Shown in pieces: positions 26,279 to 34,598 of a stretch of DNA of 64,000 bases. A model generated the notes under the pieces. That model worked only from the letters and a program-made list of their open reading frames with translations. It was not told the origin of the DNA and did no database searches. Made by a program: the position numbers and the translations under genes. Position 1 is the stretch's first letter. Each line of letters opens with the position of its first letter. Source of the DNA: Paenibacillus sp. 481 (GTDB lineage Bacteria > Bacillota > Bacilli > Paenibacillales > Paenibacillaceae); the NCBI RefSeq assembly GCF_021223605.1, contig NZ_CP075175.1:3179501-3243500 (forward strand), written 5' to 3'.

Positions 26279-26398
26279 TTCGATCCCATTCGCTCTGACT
26301 CGATCTGAGTTGATTAGCCCACTAGCTCACTGAGCCCATATGGCAAGTTCTACATTTTTCTTAACAAACGGAGTTATATCATTATGGAATGATAAGCA

Positions 26399-26434
26399 AT
26401 CGTTAAGATTTACTGCAAGAAATCGTTAATATTT
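26399..26434 (+). promoter_or_regulatory. Direct repeats before the deacetylase gene
   Basis: ATCGTTAAGATTT (26399-26411) and ATCGTTAATATTT (26422-26434) match at 12 of 13 bases with a 23-base period. OmpR-family regulators bind direct repeats, and a response regulator gene lies directly upstream, so this is a candidate site linking it to the deacetylase. The spacing fits two helical turns only roughly. Confidence 0.45.
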
Positions 26435-26479
26435 TCCGTCTATACTTTTGTGTAATTAGATGATGTGGAGGAAAATGGA

Positions 26480-27706
26480 ATGATGAAATATCGGTTTCGG
26501 CGAGCCATAGCTACAATGTTCGCAGGCTTGCTTGTTTTCTTGTTGTTTGCTGGCTGTATGGAGAGCAGTGGGGTATCGGTTGAGCTAAATGGAGCAAAAA
26601 TTGCTGATACAGCTGGTGTAGAAATGGCAAAGGATGGGCAGCTTATGGTGTCATCATCATTTGCCACTACAGTATTAGGGGTAAAGTTGGAAACCGCTGA
26701 GGCAGCGTCAGTACCAGCTTCAATTTTATCCTCATCGCCAGCCCCATCTCCGTCCTACTATTCGGATCAAGTGGCGATTTTAATGTATCATCATCTGGCA
26801 GATAAGCCGGAACATGATCATATTTTATCGGTTCATGACTTTGAACAGCATATGAAGTTGTTTAAAGAAGAAGGCTTTAATGTACTCACGATGGATGAGT
26901 ACGTAAACTACATGACGAAGGGGAGTCCAATCCCAGATAATGCCGTCTTGCTAACATTTGACGACGGTTACGAGAGCTTCTACACACACGCCTTCCCGAT
27001 TTTGCGCATATATGGCTACACAGCTACGAATTTCATTATTGTATCCGCGATTGATAATCAGACGGGCATTCCTAAATTAACGTGGGATCAAATGCGAGAA
27101 ATGAAAGCAGCAGGTATGAGCTTTTATAATCACACTTATGAATCTCATTTGTATCGTCCTGTCACGTCAGGCGGGGCAACAAGGCCAATGTTAACTCACC
27201 CCTTATTTGTTAAAGATTTAGATAGAAGAGAGACAAAAGAAGAGTATAAAGCGCGTATATGGAAAGATTTATCGACGGCTGAGCGAAGATTGAAAGAAGA
27301 ACTGAACAATACACAAGGAATTATCGCTTTTCCGTTTGGGGCATATAACGACCACGTCATAGAGACGGTTAAATCCCTCGGGATGGAGCTATCATTTACG
27401 GTAACGCCGGGAATGAACGGTCCGAAAGACAAAGTCGCTTTTCGATTCGACGCAGGCAATCAAAAGCAATCTCCCAAGCAGCTCATCAGCTTGCTCAAAG
27501 GGGAATCTGGCGGCATTGTAAAGCTTGCCGGAAAGGATGTTTATGTTAAGATTGCGGGCAAGCGAGCTTACTTTATGAAGCAGCAACCGATTGTGAAAAA
27601 TGAGGAGCTATGGCTCCCGTTGCGTGAGCTGAGCGCGATGTCTGGGCTGCAACTGCAATGGAACAATGCCAGTAAGAAGCTGAAAATAACGACAGCCCGT
27701 AAGTAA
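26480..27706 (+). CDS. Lipoprotein polysaccharide deacetylase with C-terminal copper-amine-oxidase-like domain
   Basis: A 408-residue lipoprotein: the lipobox LLFAGC anchors the Cys near residue 25. After a linker, a NodB-homology domain (about 95-300) shows the metal/catalytic TFDDGYESF and an HTYESH zinc motif, with IIAFPFGAYND later. The last 70 residues (VKIAGKRAYFMKQQPIV...LWLPLRELSAMSGLQLQW) match the copper amine oxidase N-terminal-like repeat common in Paenibacillus. It would remove N- or O-acetyl groups from wall or exopolysaccharide. GGAGGA lies 7 bases before the ATG at 26480. Probably controlled by the upstream two-component system. Confidence 0.88.
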   Translation: MMKYRFRRAIATMFAGLLVFLLFAGCMESSGVSVELNGAKIADTAGVEMAKDGQLMVSSSFATTVLGVKLETAEAASVPASILSSSPAPSPSYYSDQVAILMYHHLADKPEHDHILSVHDFEQHMKLFKEEGFNVLTMDEYVNYMTKGSPIPDNAVLLTFDDGYESFYTHAFPILRIYGYTATNFIIVSAIDNQTGIPKLTWDQMREMKAAGMSFYNHTYESHLYRPVTSGGATRPMLTHPLFVKDLDRRETKEEYKARIWKDLSTAERRLKEELNNTQGIIAFPFGAYNDHVIETVKSLGMELSFTVTPGMNGPKDKVAFRFDAGNQKQSPKQLISLLKGESGGIVKLAGKDVYVKIAGKRAYFMKQQPIVKNEELWLPLRELSAMSGLQLQWNNASKKLKITTARK

Positions 27707-27948
27707 GCGTTCGATTGTACACGCGTATGTACATACAAATCGAAGACTTAAAAAGTTTGTGGAAAGTCTGTACGAAGCTTGTCAAAAGTTTGTGAAAAAG
27801 CACGTTCGGACAATGATGATCCTCGTCGTGGCGACGGCTATTTCTAGCCCGCTATTGCACATCATGATATACTGGGTATGTTTGTACGGTTTGTACGAAC
27901 TATACTTTGATATCAAATGAGAGCTGATACGAAAGGATTTTACACAGC

Positions 27949-28662
27949 ATGAAATTTATCCGAACGGCAGTATGGTTTATTTATTTTTGGTGTTATTTAC
28001 TATGCTTAATGCCTAAACTGCGCAAAGCTAAAGCGATGCAACGTGAAGGACGCATCGAGGAAATGGATGCCTATGTGGCGAAGCAGGTTGGAGATTGGGC
28101 ACGATCGCTCTTGCGAATAGCAGGGGCTAAGGTAAAGGTGAACGGTCTTGAACATATGCCAGACGGTGCAGCTGTATACATTGCCAACCATCAAGGCAAT
28201 TTTGATATTCCGATTCTGCTTGGCCATCTCGGTGCCCCGAAGGCGATGTTTGCGAAGGCGGAGATCGCGAAGCTGCCATTGATTCGCGATTGGATGAAGC
28301 TGTTCCGCTGCATCTTCGTTGACCGCTCGAATGCGCGTCAAGCGATGAACAGCTTGAAGGAAGCGGGCGAAGTCGTGGCAAGCGGCTATTCCGTTGTCGT
28401 GTTCCCCGAAGGGACGCGCAGCAAGGGCGACCCAATCGGCGAGTTCAAGAGCGGTGCTTTCCGCATCGCGACGAAGTCAGGCGCACCGATAGTACCTGTA
28501 CGCATCGACGGTACTTATAAGTTGATGGAGGCTAACGGCTTCTGGATTACGCCAGCCGAGGTTGAGATTACAATCTTGCCGCCCGTTCCGGTCGATGGAT
28601 TGTCTAAGGAAGAAATCGCAGCCTTGCCGGAACAGGTGAGGACGCTCATCGTTAACGCTTAG
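27949..28662 (+). CDS. plsC: 1-acyl-sn-glycerol-3-phosphate acyltransferase
   Basis: A 237-residue membrane-associated acyltransferase that makes phosphatidic acid from lysophosphatidate. The N-terminal hydrophobic stretch (IRTAVWFIYFWCYLLCL) anchors it. The PlsC motifs are all present: NHQGNFDIP (NHx4D), the FVDRSN block, FPEGTRSKG and the proline-containing IVPVRIDG. AAAGGAT precedes the ATG. A strong terminator follows the gene. Several paralogues are normal in Bacillota, so it need not be the housekeeping copy. Confidence 0.92.
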   Translation: MKFIRTAVWFIYFWCYLLCLMPKLRKAKAMQREGRIEEMDAYVAKQVGDWARSLLRIAGAKVKVNGLEHMPDGAAVYIANHQGNFDIPILLGHLGAPKAMFAKAEIAKLPLIRDWMKLFRCIFVDRSNARQAMNSLKEAGEVVASGYSVVVFPEGTRSKGDPIGEFKSGAFRIATKSGAPIVPVRIDGTYKLMEANGFWITPAEVEITILPPVPVDGLSKEEIAALPEQVRTLIVNA

Positions 28663-28704
28663 TCAACCTAACGGAGTATTTACACACCCATCCACAAGCT
28701 ATCT

Positions 28705-28733
28705 AAAAGCCATCCTCACGCAGGATGGCTTTT
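28705..28733 (+). terminator. Terminator after plsC
   Basis: AAAAGCCATCCT pairs with AGGATGGCTTTT (12 base pairs) around a five-base loop, ending in a T run. Confidence 0.88.
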
Positions 28734-28816
28734 GTTATAATGGAAATAAGAAATAAATGGATCGCTATAGAGTAACTGGCAGCTAAAAATAATTCATATG
28801 GTAAGCAGGTGAGCAA

Positions 28817-29377
28817 ATGTTGAATAAACAGCTTGAAACGAGCCTAAGTAAGTTTATGACGAAGCTGCTTCGTCATACTCCCACAGAGTACGGTCTGACT
28901 TTAGATCCGTCAGATGGATCGTGTTTATTGCAAGACGTATTGCGAGTGATTCAAGCGCAACCTAGATGGTCAACGGTTACTCAAGAGCAAGTGGAGCAGG
29001 TCGTGAGTCAATCAGACAAGCAGCGCTTTGTTATTGACGGGGAGCGAATTCGTGCGAGATACGGGCATAGTCAACAGAAGGTACAATACGAACCAGGCAC
29101 CCCTCCACCTATGTTATATCACGGGACGAACACCAATGTAGTAGCTATCATTTTAAAAGAAGGAATCCGCTCCATGCAACGGCAGTATGTCCATTTATCG
29201 GAAGGGACTCATTTTGCAACAATGGCTGGGAGCAGACGAGGGGAGCTCGTTCTCTTAACGATCGATACGACTGCTGCACGGGAGTTAGGAGCTGTGTTTT
29301 ACTATGCAGGTAACGAAGTGTGGTTGGCGGAGTACATTCCTCCTGCCGCGATCAAACCTTTGAACAATCTGCAATAA
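28817..29377 (+). CDS. kptA: RNA 2'-phosphotransferase (Tpt1/KptA family)
   Basis: A 186-residue protein. The eukaryotic homologue moves the splice-junction 2'-phosphate from tRNA to NAD+, giving ADP-ribose 1'',2''-cyclic phosphate. Conserved blocks include KLLRHTPTEYGL near residue 17 (Arg-His), RIRARYGHS near 70, LYHGTN near 98 and VHLSEGTHFATM near 120. The length matches the family. AGGTGA precedes the ATG. Bacteria lack such tRNA splicing, so the natural substrate is unknown; 2'-phospho ends made by RNA repair or by toxins are candidates. The RNase H gene follows with a 78-base gap. Confidence 0.9.
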   Translation: MLNKQLETSLSKFMTKLLRHTPTEYGLTLDPSDGSCLLQDVLRVIQAQPRWSTVTQEQVEQVVSQSDKQRFVIDGERIRARYGHSQQKVQYEPGTPPPMLYHGTNTNVVAIILKEGIRSMQRQYVHLSEGTHFATMAGSRRGELVLLTIDTTAARELGAVFYYAGNEVWLAEYIPPAAIKPLNNLQ

Positions 29378-29455
29378 ACCTATAGTATATAAGTGATATA
29401 TACATCCGAAACTAATAGGAATGTACCTTTTAAAGCGATTTACGGAGGGCAAGGA

Positions 29456-30112
29456 ATGGCGAAGCAAAAATATTATGTCGTCTGGGCTGGAAGACAGCCT
29501 GGCATTTATACGAGCTGGGCGGAGTGCCAAGTGCAAATTCATCAGTTCAATCAAGCTAAATATAAGTCTTTTGAATCGAAAGCGGAAGCGGAAAAAGCGT
29601 TTAAAGCCGGAGCAAAAGGGTACTGGGGACAGGGCAAGGGTGGAGCATCAAGCTCATCGGCCACTTCCAGTCGCGGATCGAAATCGGCTAGTGGTAGCAT
29701 CGAACCTGTTGATTATGACAGCATTTCGGTTGATGTTGGCACACGGGGAAATCCGGGTCCAGTTGAATACAAAGGTGTCGATACGCGTACGGGTGAGATT
29801 CTTTTTTCACAAGGTCCGATTAGTAAAGGGACGAACAATTTGGGCGAGTTTCTGGCGATTGTTCACGGTTTAGCTTATTTGAAGAAAATAGGCAGCAATA
29901 AAACTGTATACAGCGATTCGGAAAATGCGCTCAAATGGGTCAGACAAAAGCAGGTGTCCACGACTTTAGCGCGCGATGCGTCGACAGAGGAGATTTGGAA
30001 CTTGATTGACCGCGCAGTGTATTGGCTCAACACGAACACGTATGAGAACAAAGTGCTGAAGTGGCAAACGAAGCTCTGGGGCGAAATTAAGGCGGATTAT
30101 GGCCGCAAATAA
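29456..30112 (+). CDS. Ribonuclease H with N-terminal viroplasmin domain
   Basis: A 218-residue protein. Residues 1-48 are the viroplasmin/RNase HI N-terminal hybrid-binding domain (YYVVWAGRQPGIY, TSWAECQVQIHQF, YKSFESKAEAEKAF). A Ser-rich linker (about 60-80) leads to the RNase H fold with the first catalytic Asp in SVDVGTRGNPG, Glu in LGEFLAIVHG and a further Asp in VYSDSENALKWV. It degrades RNA in RNA-DNA hybrids. The ATG at 29456 follows GGAGG, whereas an upstream in-frame ATG has no site. Confidence 0.9.
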   Translation: MAKQKYYVVWAGRQPGIYTSWAECQVQIHQFNQAKYKSFESKAEAEKAFKAGAKGYWGQGKGGASSSSATSSRGSKSASGSIEPVDYDSISVDVGTRGNPGPVEYKGVDTRTGEILFSQGPISKGTNNLGEFLAIVHGLAYLKKIGSNKTVYSDSENALKWVRQKQVSTTLARDASTEEIWNLIDRAVYWLNTNTYENKVLKWQTKLWGEIKADYGRK

Positions 30113-30212
30113 GAAGTGAGCCGCGTGTGAAAAAGAGGTGCGGAAGCTTTGCGCAGTATCTTCCTTTTCCAAATTTAGCACGGTATATTGTGGAGATAAC
30201 TTGTGTACAATG

Positions 30213-30340
30213 CAAAAGGAGCCGACTGCAATCGACTCCCATGCATACAATAGCCGCTTCAAAGGCGGTGGCTTTTAACTTAAGGGAACGTTATAAAGAA
30301 TAGGCCGAAACCCTAGCCGTGGGCGGCCTATTTCTTTTTG
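30213..30340 (+). ncRNA. Decayed-locus RatA-like antisense RNA
   Basis: The stretch repeats the structure of the 34.4-kb RNA: a 5' stem around GGAGCCGACTGCAATCGACTCC-like sequence (near 30218-30239), a middle AGCCGC...GGTGGCT stem, and a 3' AATAGGCCG...CGGCCTATT hairpin with a T run at 30331-30340. A TACAAT at 30206-30211 could be its -10 but no good -35 is seen. Its 3' end overlaps a toxin remnant on the other strand. Confidence 0.5.
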
Positions 30341-30390
30341 TTTAGAATAAGAGAAATGATCATCACAACGAGTCCCAGCAGCGCCCATGG
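30328..30390 (-). pseudogene. Remnant of a holin-like type I toxin
   Basis: The minus strand ends ALLGLVVMIISLILNKKK and then a stop inside the RNA terminator, the same arrangement as the intact toxin at 34485-34598. Going upstream this frame meets a TAA at 30391-30393, although AAIQLTSV-like toxin sequence continues beyond it. The gene therefore appears broken by a nonsense or frameshift change. The broader stretch to about 30433 belongs to the same dead locus. Confidence 0.55.
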
Positions 30391-30432
30391 TTATACGGAC
30401 GTTAACTGGATAGCCGCAGCACCAATAAAGCA

Positions 30433-31086
30433 TCAAATTTTCAACTTTGCCCACGAGCCTATTTTTGTTTTGCCTCCACCTGTTCTTTTCCATTTCCATC
30501 CTGATGGAAAATTATATACTCTATGCTGATGCTCGACTTCTGCCCATAGCGCTTTATTTTGAACCCAAATGGAAAACACATATCTAGTTAATCCACCTGC
30601 TTCAGGCCAAGTAGCATCTAAACGATTTTTGCTTCTGGTAAGTTTAAAGTTTCCACCTGTTGGGATACCCAGAATTTTGGGTTTAGCTTCTATCTCACAT
30701 TCATGAACGGTGTAGTCGACGGTTACACCATCGTAGACAGTAGCCGTACCTGAATGAATATGTGCTCCTTTACCACCTGTAACTGTGCAATCCTGTGTAC
30801 CTGGCGAAGTACCACCTTCTGCTCCATCCAACACCTGTAAACCACTGATTTCCTCGGGTAGATAACTCAAGTCTCCATAGTTAGTGCCAGTTCTGTCGCT
30901 TTTAATATTCAATAATTGAACTCGATTGGTTGAATCATTATAAGCTCCAACCTTAGCAGTTACAGTGCCTGCTATGTTAGGTAGTGTAGTTCTAATTTTT
31001 TTACCTTTCAATTTTTTTAATTCCGGTATCGTTATGAGCAAAATAAAGGTTCCGTCTGGTCTCCAATATCCATAAGAACTATCCAT
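30433..31086 (-). CDS. Hypothetical protein, no recognised family
   Basis: A 217-residue protein with AAAGGAT about ten bases before the ATG. No signal peptide, membrane segment or known motif is visible. The N-terminal half is strand-rich (RTTLPNIAGTVTAKVGAY), the centre is Gly/Thr-rich with a Cys-containing stretch (TQDCTVTGGKGAHIHSG), and the C-terminus ends in a basic, aromatic run (FPSGWKWKRTGGGK). The composition suggests a mostly beta protein, perhaps phage- or surface-like, but this is only an impression. It lies between the decayed toxin locus and a divergent membrane-protein gene. Confidence 0.6.
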   Translation of the reverse strand: MDSSYGYWRPDGTFILLITIPELKKLKGKKIRTTLPNIAGTVTAKVGAYNDSTNRVQLLNIKSDRTGTNYGDLSYLPEEISGLQVLDGAEGGTSPGTQDCTVTGGKGAHIHSGTATVYDGVTVDYTVHECEIEAKPKILGIPTGGNFKLTRSKNRLDATWPEAGGLTRYVFSIWVQNKALWAEVEHQHRVYNFPSGWKWKRTGGGKTKIGSWAKLKI

Positions 31087-31240
31087 AGCAACAACATCCT
31101 TTAAATGGTGTTTTTAAAAACCTCAGAGCAATTGTATTCACCCCATATCTTGTGTGCTACGAAAGTTCAACTTTCCCGCAGTTGCCTATCCGACCCTCTC
31201 ATCTTAAAATATAGTTTGAAACATAGAGAGGAGAGAACAG

Positions 31241-32107
31241 ATGGATACAGTCACGCATACCCTCTTTGGGTTGACGTTGTACGCTGCGGTAGATAAAAAA
31301 GATTTCACTCCGAATCAGAAAAAGGCGCTGCTCCTAACGACCGTCGTAGGCTCCAACATTCCCGATATCGATGTCATTTCAGCTTGGTGGGATACAGCAG
31401 GTCGTTATCAGATGTGGCATCGCGGCATTACGCATTCTATATTTTTAGTACCTGTCTGGGCAGCAATTATGTCGCTCTTTAATTGGTTGGTATTCAAAGT
31501 GAAGGGTTGGAAACTGCTGGCAATGGGTTTGCTGGCGGTATTTATTCATAATACGAGCGATTTGTTCAATGCTTGGGGAACGGGATATGTAGAACCTTTT
31601 GCGACAACACGGGTTACGTTTGGAACGATTCCGATCGTCGATTTCACATTTTGGGCGATTATGCTCGGTGGATTGTTGTTTTCTAAAATTAAAAAACCTA
31701 CTAACCAGCCACGTGTATATAAAATCGTCTGGGCACTTATGATCAGCCATCTGATCATTCAATCTGTACAGGGGTATGCCTTGCATCAGAAGTACGCCGA
31801 TCAGTATGACGAGTTTGCACTTGCAGCTGGGTTTGTACCAGGGCAATTTCAGATGATCGGCAAAAAAGGGGACACGGTTACGATTAGTAATGCGAACGTG
31901 TTCACAGAACCGAAGCTGACGGTGCAATTAAAGTCGAAAGAGAGTAGTAATCTTGATCGTCTGTTTATGGAAAATCCAAAAGCGAAAACGCTGCATGAAT
32001 GGTCGCCATTCGTTGTCATTGTAGATAATGATAAGGAGATCGGCATTTACGATCCTCGTTTTTACCGCAATGGTGAATCTTTTTTGTATGAGTCGATTTC
32101 AAAATAA
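31241..32107 (+). CDS. YdjM-type membrane-bound metal-dependent hydrolase family protein
   Basis: A 288-residue membrane protein. Conserved polar motifs lie at the N-terminus: DTVTHTLFGL, NIPDIDV, WHRGITHS and HNTSDLFNAWG. These are the His/Asp residues of the YdjM/DUF457 family, predicted metal-dependent hydrolases related to phospholipase C zinc sites. About four hydrophobic segments alternate with them up to residue 180; the last 90 residues are soluble and strand-rich. GAGGAGAG precedes the ATG. Substrate unknown; a membrane-lipid role is the usual guess. Confidence 0.83.
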   Translation: MDTVTHTLFGLTLYAAVDKKDFTPNQKKALLLTTVVGSNIPDIDVISAWWDTAGRYQMWHRGITHSIFLVPVWAAIMSLFNWLVFKVKGWKLLAMGLLAVFIHNTSDLFNAWGTGYVEPFATTRVTFGTIPIVDFTFWAIMLGGLLFSKIKKPTNQPRVYKIVWALMISHLIIQSVQGYALHQKYADQYDEFALAAGFVPGQFQMIGKKGDTVTISNANVFTEPKLTVQLKSKESSNLDRLFMENPKAKTLHEWSPFVVIVDNDKEIGIYDPRFYRNGESFLYESISK

Positions 32108-32129
32108 ATTTAATGCCGTCTTTACTGCG

Positions 32130-32170
32130 GCCGCTTTCTGATCTTGGATCAGGGAGCGGCTGTTTTATTT
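32130..32170 (+). terminator. Terminator after the YdjM-like gene
   Basis: A 14-base-pair stem (32130-32143 with 32147-32160, two G-T pairs) and a three-base loop, followed by TGTTTTATTT. Confidence 0.9.
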
Positions 32171-32302
32171 ATCTCCTTCATGTTCACGAAGTTGAAACAG
32201 GAGCCTCTCCTAGAAGACACAAGTTATACACATTACTCAACTATGATGAACTCATTCTAATCATTCGGTCCCCTAACTACTATTCTAGAAAGGAATTACC
32301 CT

Positions 32303-33454
32303 ATGCAGCGAATAGCATTACTTGATATCATTCGCGGATTTGCGATTCTAGGTACGCTTGGCACAAATATTTGGATATTCGCGAGCTCAAAAACATTTGT
32401 TACCGCGGAGCCCGTTATTCTTGAATCGTTAACGTTGATGCTTGTCGACGGTAAATTTTTGGGGATGCTCACCATTTTGTTCGGCGTAGGCTTGGAAATC
32501 AAGTATCGACAAGCACTGCGCAATCAATTGGCATGGCCTTGGATTTATATCTGGTCGTCTTTTATTTTACTGCTTGATGGAGTGTTGCATTACGTGCTGT
32601 TGGTCGATTTCGATATATTAAGAGGATACGCGATTACTGCGATGATTGTCTCGTTCTTGGTTAGTCGCAGCGAACGTGTGATCAAATCCGCCATGTGTAT
32701 TGCATTAACCTATCACATAGGTTCGCTTGTCCTCCTGCCAAGGCTATTTACTAGACAAGACTATGATGATTCTTCGTCATATTACGTATACCCTGACACG
32801 TGGTTTGGACAAATGCAGAGCCGATTAGATGCTATCTTCGATCCGACCGCGGAGTGGATTTCGGTTATCCCGATGAGTGTGTTTTTGTTCTTATGCGGCG
32901 TGCTGCTCATGCGCCGCGGCGCATTTGTATCAGATGCAAATGGAAGGCGAATTCAAAAAAAGTTACTGATGTGGGGGATTGGAATCGGATTACCGTTGAA
33001 TGCGATCGCCTATCTTCATAAGTATATGTCGCATACAGTGCTCGATTTGGGAGGATTAGATCGGTATGTATTTGCTCCAATGCTAGCATTCGGCTATATG
33101 GGACTTATTGCATGGAGGTGGAGACATCCTCGTATTACTTGGCTCAGTTCTCGTATGATGGAGGTTGGAAAGACCGCGTTAACCTGCTACATCTTGCAAA
33201 ATTTACTTGCGTCCGTGTTATTTTACAGTTGGGGGCTTGGCTTTGCTACCATCATTGGAGGCAGTTCCGCATTGATTATTAGTTCATGGCTTGGTATATG
33301 CGTCATATTAATGCTATTCGCACATTTATGGTTGAAAAAGTTTAAAATAGGCCCGTTCGAACTAACGTTAAAATGGTGGTCAGAATTGCCGCAACGGCGA
33401 TGGAGCATTTACTCACAGAAAGAAGAAGTTGCTAGGCGATTCGTGGATAAGTAG
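32303..33454 (+). CDS. DUF418 family membrane protein
   Basis: A 383-residue polytopic membrane protein starting RIALLDIIRGFAILGTLGTN, the standard opening of the DUF418 family, related to acyltransferase-3-like membrane folds. About eight to ten hydrophobic segments follow. A C-terminal DUF418 part (about 220-370) contains VGKTALTCYILQNLL and GPFELTLKWW. AAAGGA precedes the ATG. Function is unknown; transport or O-acylation have been suggested for related folds. Confidence 0.87.
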   Translation: MQRIALLDIIRGFAILGTLGTNIWIFASSKTFVTAEPVILESLTLMLVDGKFLGMLTILFGVGLEIKYRQALRNQLAWPWIYIWSSFILLLDGVLHYVLLVDFDILRGYAITAMIVSFLVSRSERVIKSAMCIALTYHIGSLVLLPRLFTRQDYDDSSSYYVYPDTWFGQMQSRLDAIFDPTAEWISVIPMSVFLFLCGVLLMRRGAFVSDANGRRIQKKLLMWGIGIGLPLNAIAYLHKYMSHTVLDLGGLDRYVFAPMLAFGYMGLIAWRWRHPRITWLSSRMMEVGKTALTCYILQNLLASVLFYSWGLGFATIIGGSSALIISSWLGICVILMLFAHLWLKKFKIGPFELTLKWWSELPQRRWSIYSQKEEVARRFVDK

Positions 33455-33476
33455 TAAGCGTGGGTATGAAACGAAT

Positions 33477-33508
33477 AAAAGGCTCGTCCATTTACGGATG
33501 AGCCTTTT
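33477..33508. terminator. Bidirectional terminator between convergent genes
   Basis: AAAAGGCTCGTCC pairs with GGATGAGCCTTTT around a six-base loop. It serves both the DUF418 gene and the convergent crystallin-like gene. Confidence 0.88.
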
Positions 33509-33518
33509 GCTGTGAAGC

Positions 33519-34121
33519 CTAAGGTTTCACTTCGATGCTTGTGGTTTGGTCATCCCAAGTTACATTTGGTCTTAGGATAAACCAACCCAGGTTTTCCGAA
33601 ACGGCACCTGGAGCAAAAAATATCGATGAACCTGTGAAGTTGATATTCTCATACAATGTAACACCGCTTCCTTTGTAAGCAGTTTTAATCGAAGAGATTT
33701 CATTGTTCCAGAAGTCGCCAACATACGGTTTGTTCTGGGCTAAGCTAACATCAAATGAAGCTCCCGTATACTTATAAAAATCCCAAAACGTTGCGTGATA
33801 GTCTCCTTCTTCAGGAACGACCTCATTATTTTGGGCGGCTAGTATACGATCGATATGTTTGTCTGCATCAGCCTTATGTTCGTAACCAAATACACGGCCG
33901 TTCGCTTCAACAACCGTATGGTTAACTTGTGAAGCAACTTGAGTGAATGTAGCTGCCTGTTGTGGTGAATAAGATTGACCTTCAAAAATAATAGGTTTAA
34001 CTTGATTGTGGGTAACACCAGATGGGTTCTCGTTGTTTTGAGCAAACGCTAAGGAGAAGGATGTAGATAGTGCGAGTACAGAGAAGCAGATACCGACTGT
34101 GATTGTTTTGATCATTTTCAT
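33519..34121 (-). CDS. Secreted beta/gamma-crystallin-like protein
   Basis: A 200-residue exported protein. The signal peptide (KTITVGICFSVLALSTSFS) is cut near AFAQ. The centre is hydrophilic (residues about 30-110). The last 50 residues resemble a beta/gamma-crystallin Greek-key motif: VTLYENINFTGSS, then the FFAPG turn and TSIEVKP, of the kind that binds calcium in bacterial members. The ATG at 34121 is spaced 6 bases from GGTGG; the TTG one codon earlier is less likely. It may be a calcium-stabilised surface or matrix protein. The domain call rests on a short motif. Confidence 0.72.
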   Translation of the reverse strand: MKMIKTITVGICFSVLALSTSFSLAFAQNNENPSGVTHNQVKPIIFEGQSYSPQQAATFTQVASQVNHTVVEANGRVFGYEHKADADKHIDRILAAQNNEVVPEEGDYHATFWDFYKYTGASFDVSLAQNKPYVGDFWNNEISSIKTAYKGSGVTLYENINFTGSSIFFAPGAVSENLGWFILRPNVTWDDQTTSIEVKP

Positions 34122-34341
34122 CAAATACCACCTGCTTTCAATATTGTATTCATTACAGTTTTTAATATAGCATATAATGATTGGTATTAAAATAAATATT
34201 TTATAATTATTTGAATTAATACTTAATTATGGTTAATTTATTTTAGTGAGATACTGGGATTAAATAGGGGTGTGAAACGGAGAAAAGGTTCGAATTATGA
34301 CAAATGGTGTAATTGAATTGTAAAAAATGTGTAATCATTTA

Positions 34342-34370
34342 TTGCGTGAATATTTCAGGAGTATTATAAT
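34342..34370 (+). promoter_or_regulatory. Promoter of the antitoxin RNA
   Basis: TTGCGT (34342-34347), a 17-base spacer and TATAAT (34365-34370), just ahead of the structured RNA. The preceding stretch from 34122 is A/T-rich with no gene seen. Confidence 0.7.
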
Positions 34371-34376
34371 ACACAT

Positions 34377-34497
34377 AGAACAGGAGTCGGCGGCAACCGA
34401 CTCCCACATACAATAGCCGCTAACAGACGGTGGCTTTGGGATGATAGTTGTAGAAATAGGCCGGTTCCTTTCCCGAGGGGCGGCCTATTTCTTTTTG
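34377..34497 (+). ncRNA. RatA-like antisense RNA (type I antitoxin candidate)
   Basis: About 120 bases with three stems: GGAGTCGG with CCGACTCC (near 34383-34404), AGCCGC with GGTGGCT, and the terminator AAATAGGCCG (34454-34463) with CGGCCTATTT (34481-34490) ending in a T run. Its 3' end overlaps the last codons of the holin-like toxin on the opposite strand, the geometry known for TxpA/RatA and BsrG/SR4 in Bacillus. Antitoxin function is inferred from that geometry. Confidence 0.65.
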
Positions 34498-34598
34498 TGT
34501 TGGACAAGCGCCAAGACAATTGTAACAACTAGCGTCAGCAGCATGACCAGCAGCGAACCGAAGCTAACCATTAACGTCAGAGCATCCTGAATCCCCAC
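34485..34598 (-). CDS. Putative holin-like type I toxin
   Basis: A 37-residue hydrophobic peptide starting GIQDALTLMVSFGS, running through one transmembrane helix (LLVMLLTLVVTIVLALV) and ending QHKKK. This matches the Hol_Tox peptides of type I toxin-antitoxin systems, which insert in the membrane and depolarise it or block wall growth. A GGGGGG-rich site lies 8 bases before the GTG start; an upstream GTG overlaps that site. The stop codon lies within the terminator stem of the convergent antisense RNA. It is too short for ordinary gene finders. Confidence 0.78.
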   Translation of the reverse strand: MGIQDALTLMVSFGSLLVMLLTLVVTIVLALVQHKKK

